Assembly: GCA_949316235.1 (NCBI GenBank)
Contig: OX438744.1
Span: 38,002,778-38,066,777, forward strand
DNA from: Oegoconia quadripuncta
Lineage: Eukaryota > Arthropoda > Insecta > Lepidoptera > Autostichidae
Direction: 5' to 3'
Length of the DNA: 64,000 bases
Within the stretch, counting starts at the first letter, position 1; every line of letters starts with the position of its first letter. The position numbers and the translations under genes are program-made. A model generated the notes under the pieces. It had not been told where the DNA came from and did not search any database. It saw only the letters and a program-made list of their open reading frames with translations. Below, in pieces: positions 63,623 through 64,000 of this stretch.

Positions 63623-63632
63623 TTTGGTCCAT
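63528..63632 (-). promoter_or_regulatory. Upstream ORF overlapping the Wnk start
   Basis: An ATG at 63632, ten bases before the Wnk start and in another frame, opens a 34-codon frame that overlaps exon 1 and stops at 63528. Its -3 base is T, a weak context, whereas the Wnk start has A at -3 and G at +4. A six-codon uORF also lies at 63654-63674. They matter only if the transcription start lies further right, which is likely but not shown. Confidence 0.5.
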
Positions 63633-64000
63633 CAAACGTCCGACTTCGTTATATCAGACTCCCTTACGTTCCATACCAATATATGAGTAAATATTCATTG
63701 TGATTCAACTATTATTATTAAAATAACAATAAAATAATTGATAATAAATAATTCCCAATCACAATCTCGGAGTTAAAAAAGACATTTGGTTAAATTATAA
63801 ACGGTCTATAAGAATACATGGGGTGGCTACAAAAATAATGATTATAATGTTTTATTTTTTGTTTATATTATTAAATAATTAATTATTACTTTTAAATAAA
63901 TAACTAGTTCCGTCTTTTATTCTCTCTCGCTGCGTTGGCATCCTATGCACGTGTCTCGTAAACTCTCGAACCCTCTTTTACGCTAACAACAAAATAAATC
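63633..64000 (-). promoter_or_regulatory. Probable Wnk 5' UTR and promoter-proximal DNA
   Basis: Sequence upstream of the start codon. No TATA box at a convincing distance or initiator could be fixed. AT-rich until 63910, then tctctctcgctgcg. Transcription start unknown, and a further 5' non-coding exon may lie outside the window. Confidence 0.35.

Larger units (their letters stand above)
53292..63328. other. Intron 1, right part, remaining text
   Basis: Outside the listed elements (53292-54001, 56762-57495, 59136-59414, 60116-60954, 61476-61874, 62501-62996) only AT-rich DNA, a (ttca)n LINE-like tail at 53850-53870 and short microsatellites are visible. 49330-49919 is similar, with a CpG-rich patch at 49640-49750. 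Confidence 0.45.

Overview
The window reads as nuclear DNA of a moth or butterfly (Lepidoptera). It is AT-rich, has long introns, and is crowded with the tRNA-headed SINEs, non-LTR retrotransposon 3' ends and small inverted-repeat DNA transposons typical of lepidopteran genomes. There are no bacterial operons, ribosome binding sites or CRISPR arrays. Species was not determined.

One host gene fills almost the whole window on the minus strand: a WNK (With No Lysine) serine/threonine kinase. I could place 22 coding exons from the start codon at 63622 down to 3848. Every junction has GT/AG ends and reading phase is kept throughout, giving 5,509 coding bases (1,836 codons plus one base). The chain is: N-terminal exons 1-6 (63622-32248), kinase domain exons 7-12 (30924-25824), the OSR1_C/CCT-type autoinhibitory domain in exons 13-14, a glutamine-rich coil and disordered region in exons 15-17 (one exon of 2,051 bp), a second CCT-type domain in exons 18-19, and a disordered tail carrying an RFLV SPAK/OSR1/Fray docking motif in exon 21. 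The last donor (3848) leaves phase 1, so the C-terminal end lies further left, probably outside the window.

Intron 1 (about 22.9 kb) holds most of the large repeats: a 3.36-kb Mutator-like element with identical 158-bp terminal inverted repeats and an 8-bp target duplication (49928-53283), whose FLYWCH/MULE transposase frame carries one in-frame stop; a direct tandem duplication of about 3.5 kb (40665-47639); nested palindromic MITEs; a 69-bp minisatellite (57496-57838); and several LINE fragments.

Other introns carry at least six families of tRNA-related or short interspersed repeats. A retroposon family at 30143-30551 and 47411-47813 has 12-13 bp target duplications, a shared 5' module and a small shared frame; I could not assign it to a known family. 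Mobile or foldback sequences lie within about 30-45 bp of three WNK 3' splice sites (exons 6, 21 and 22). I found no defence or metabolic cluster. The most unusual items are the retroposon family, the young MULE, a near-perfect 35-bp hairpin inside the tandem duplication, and the repeats crowding splice acceptors.
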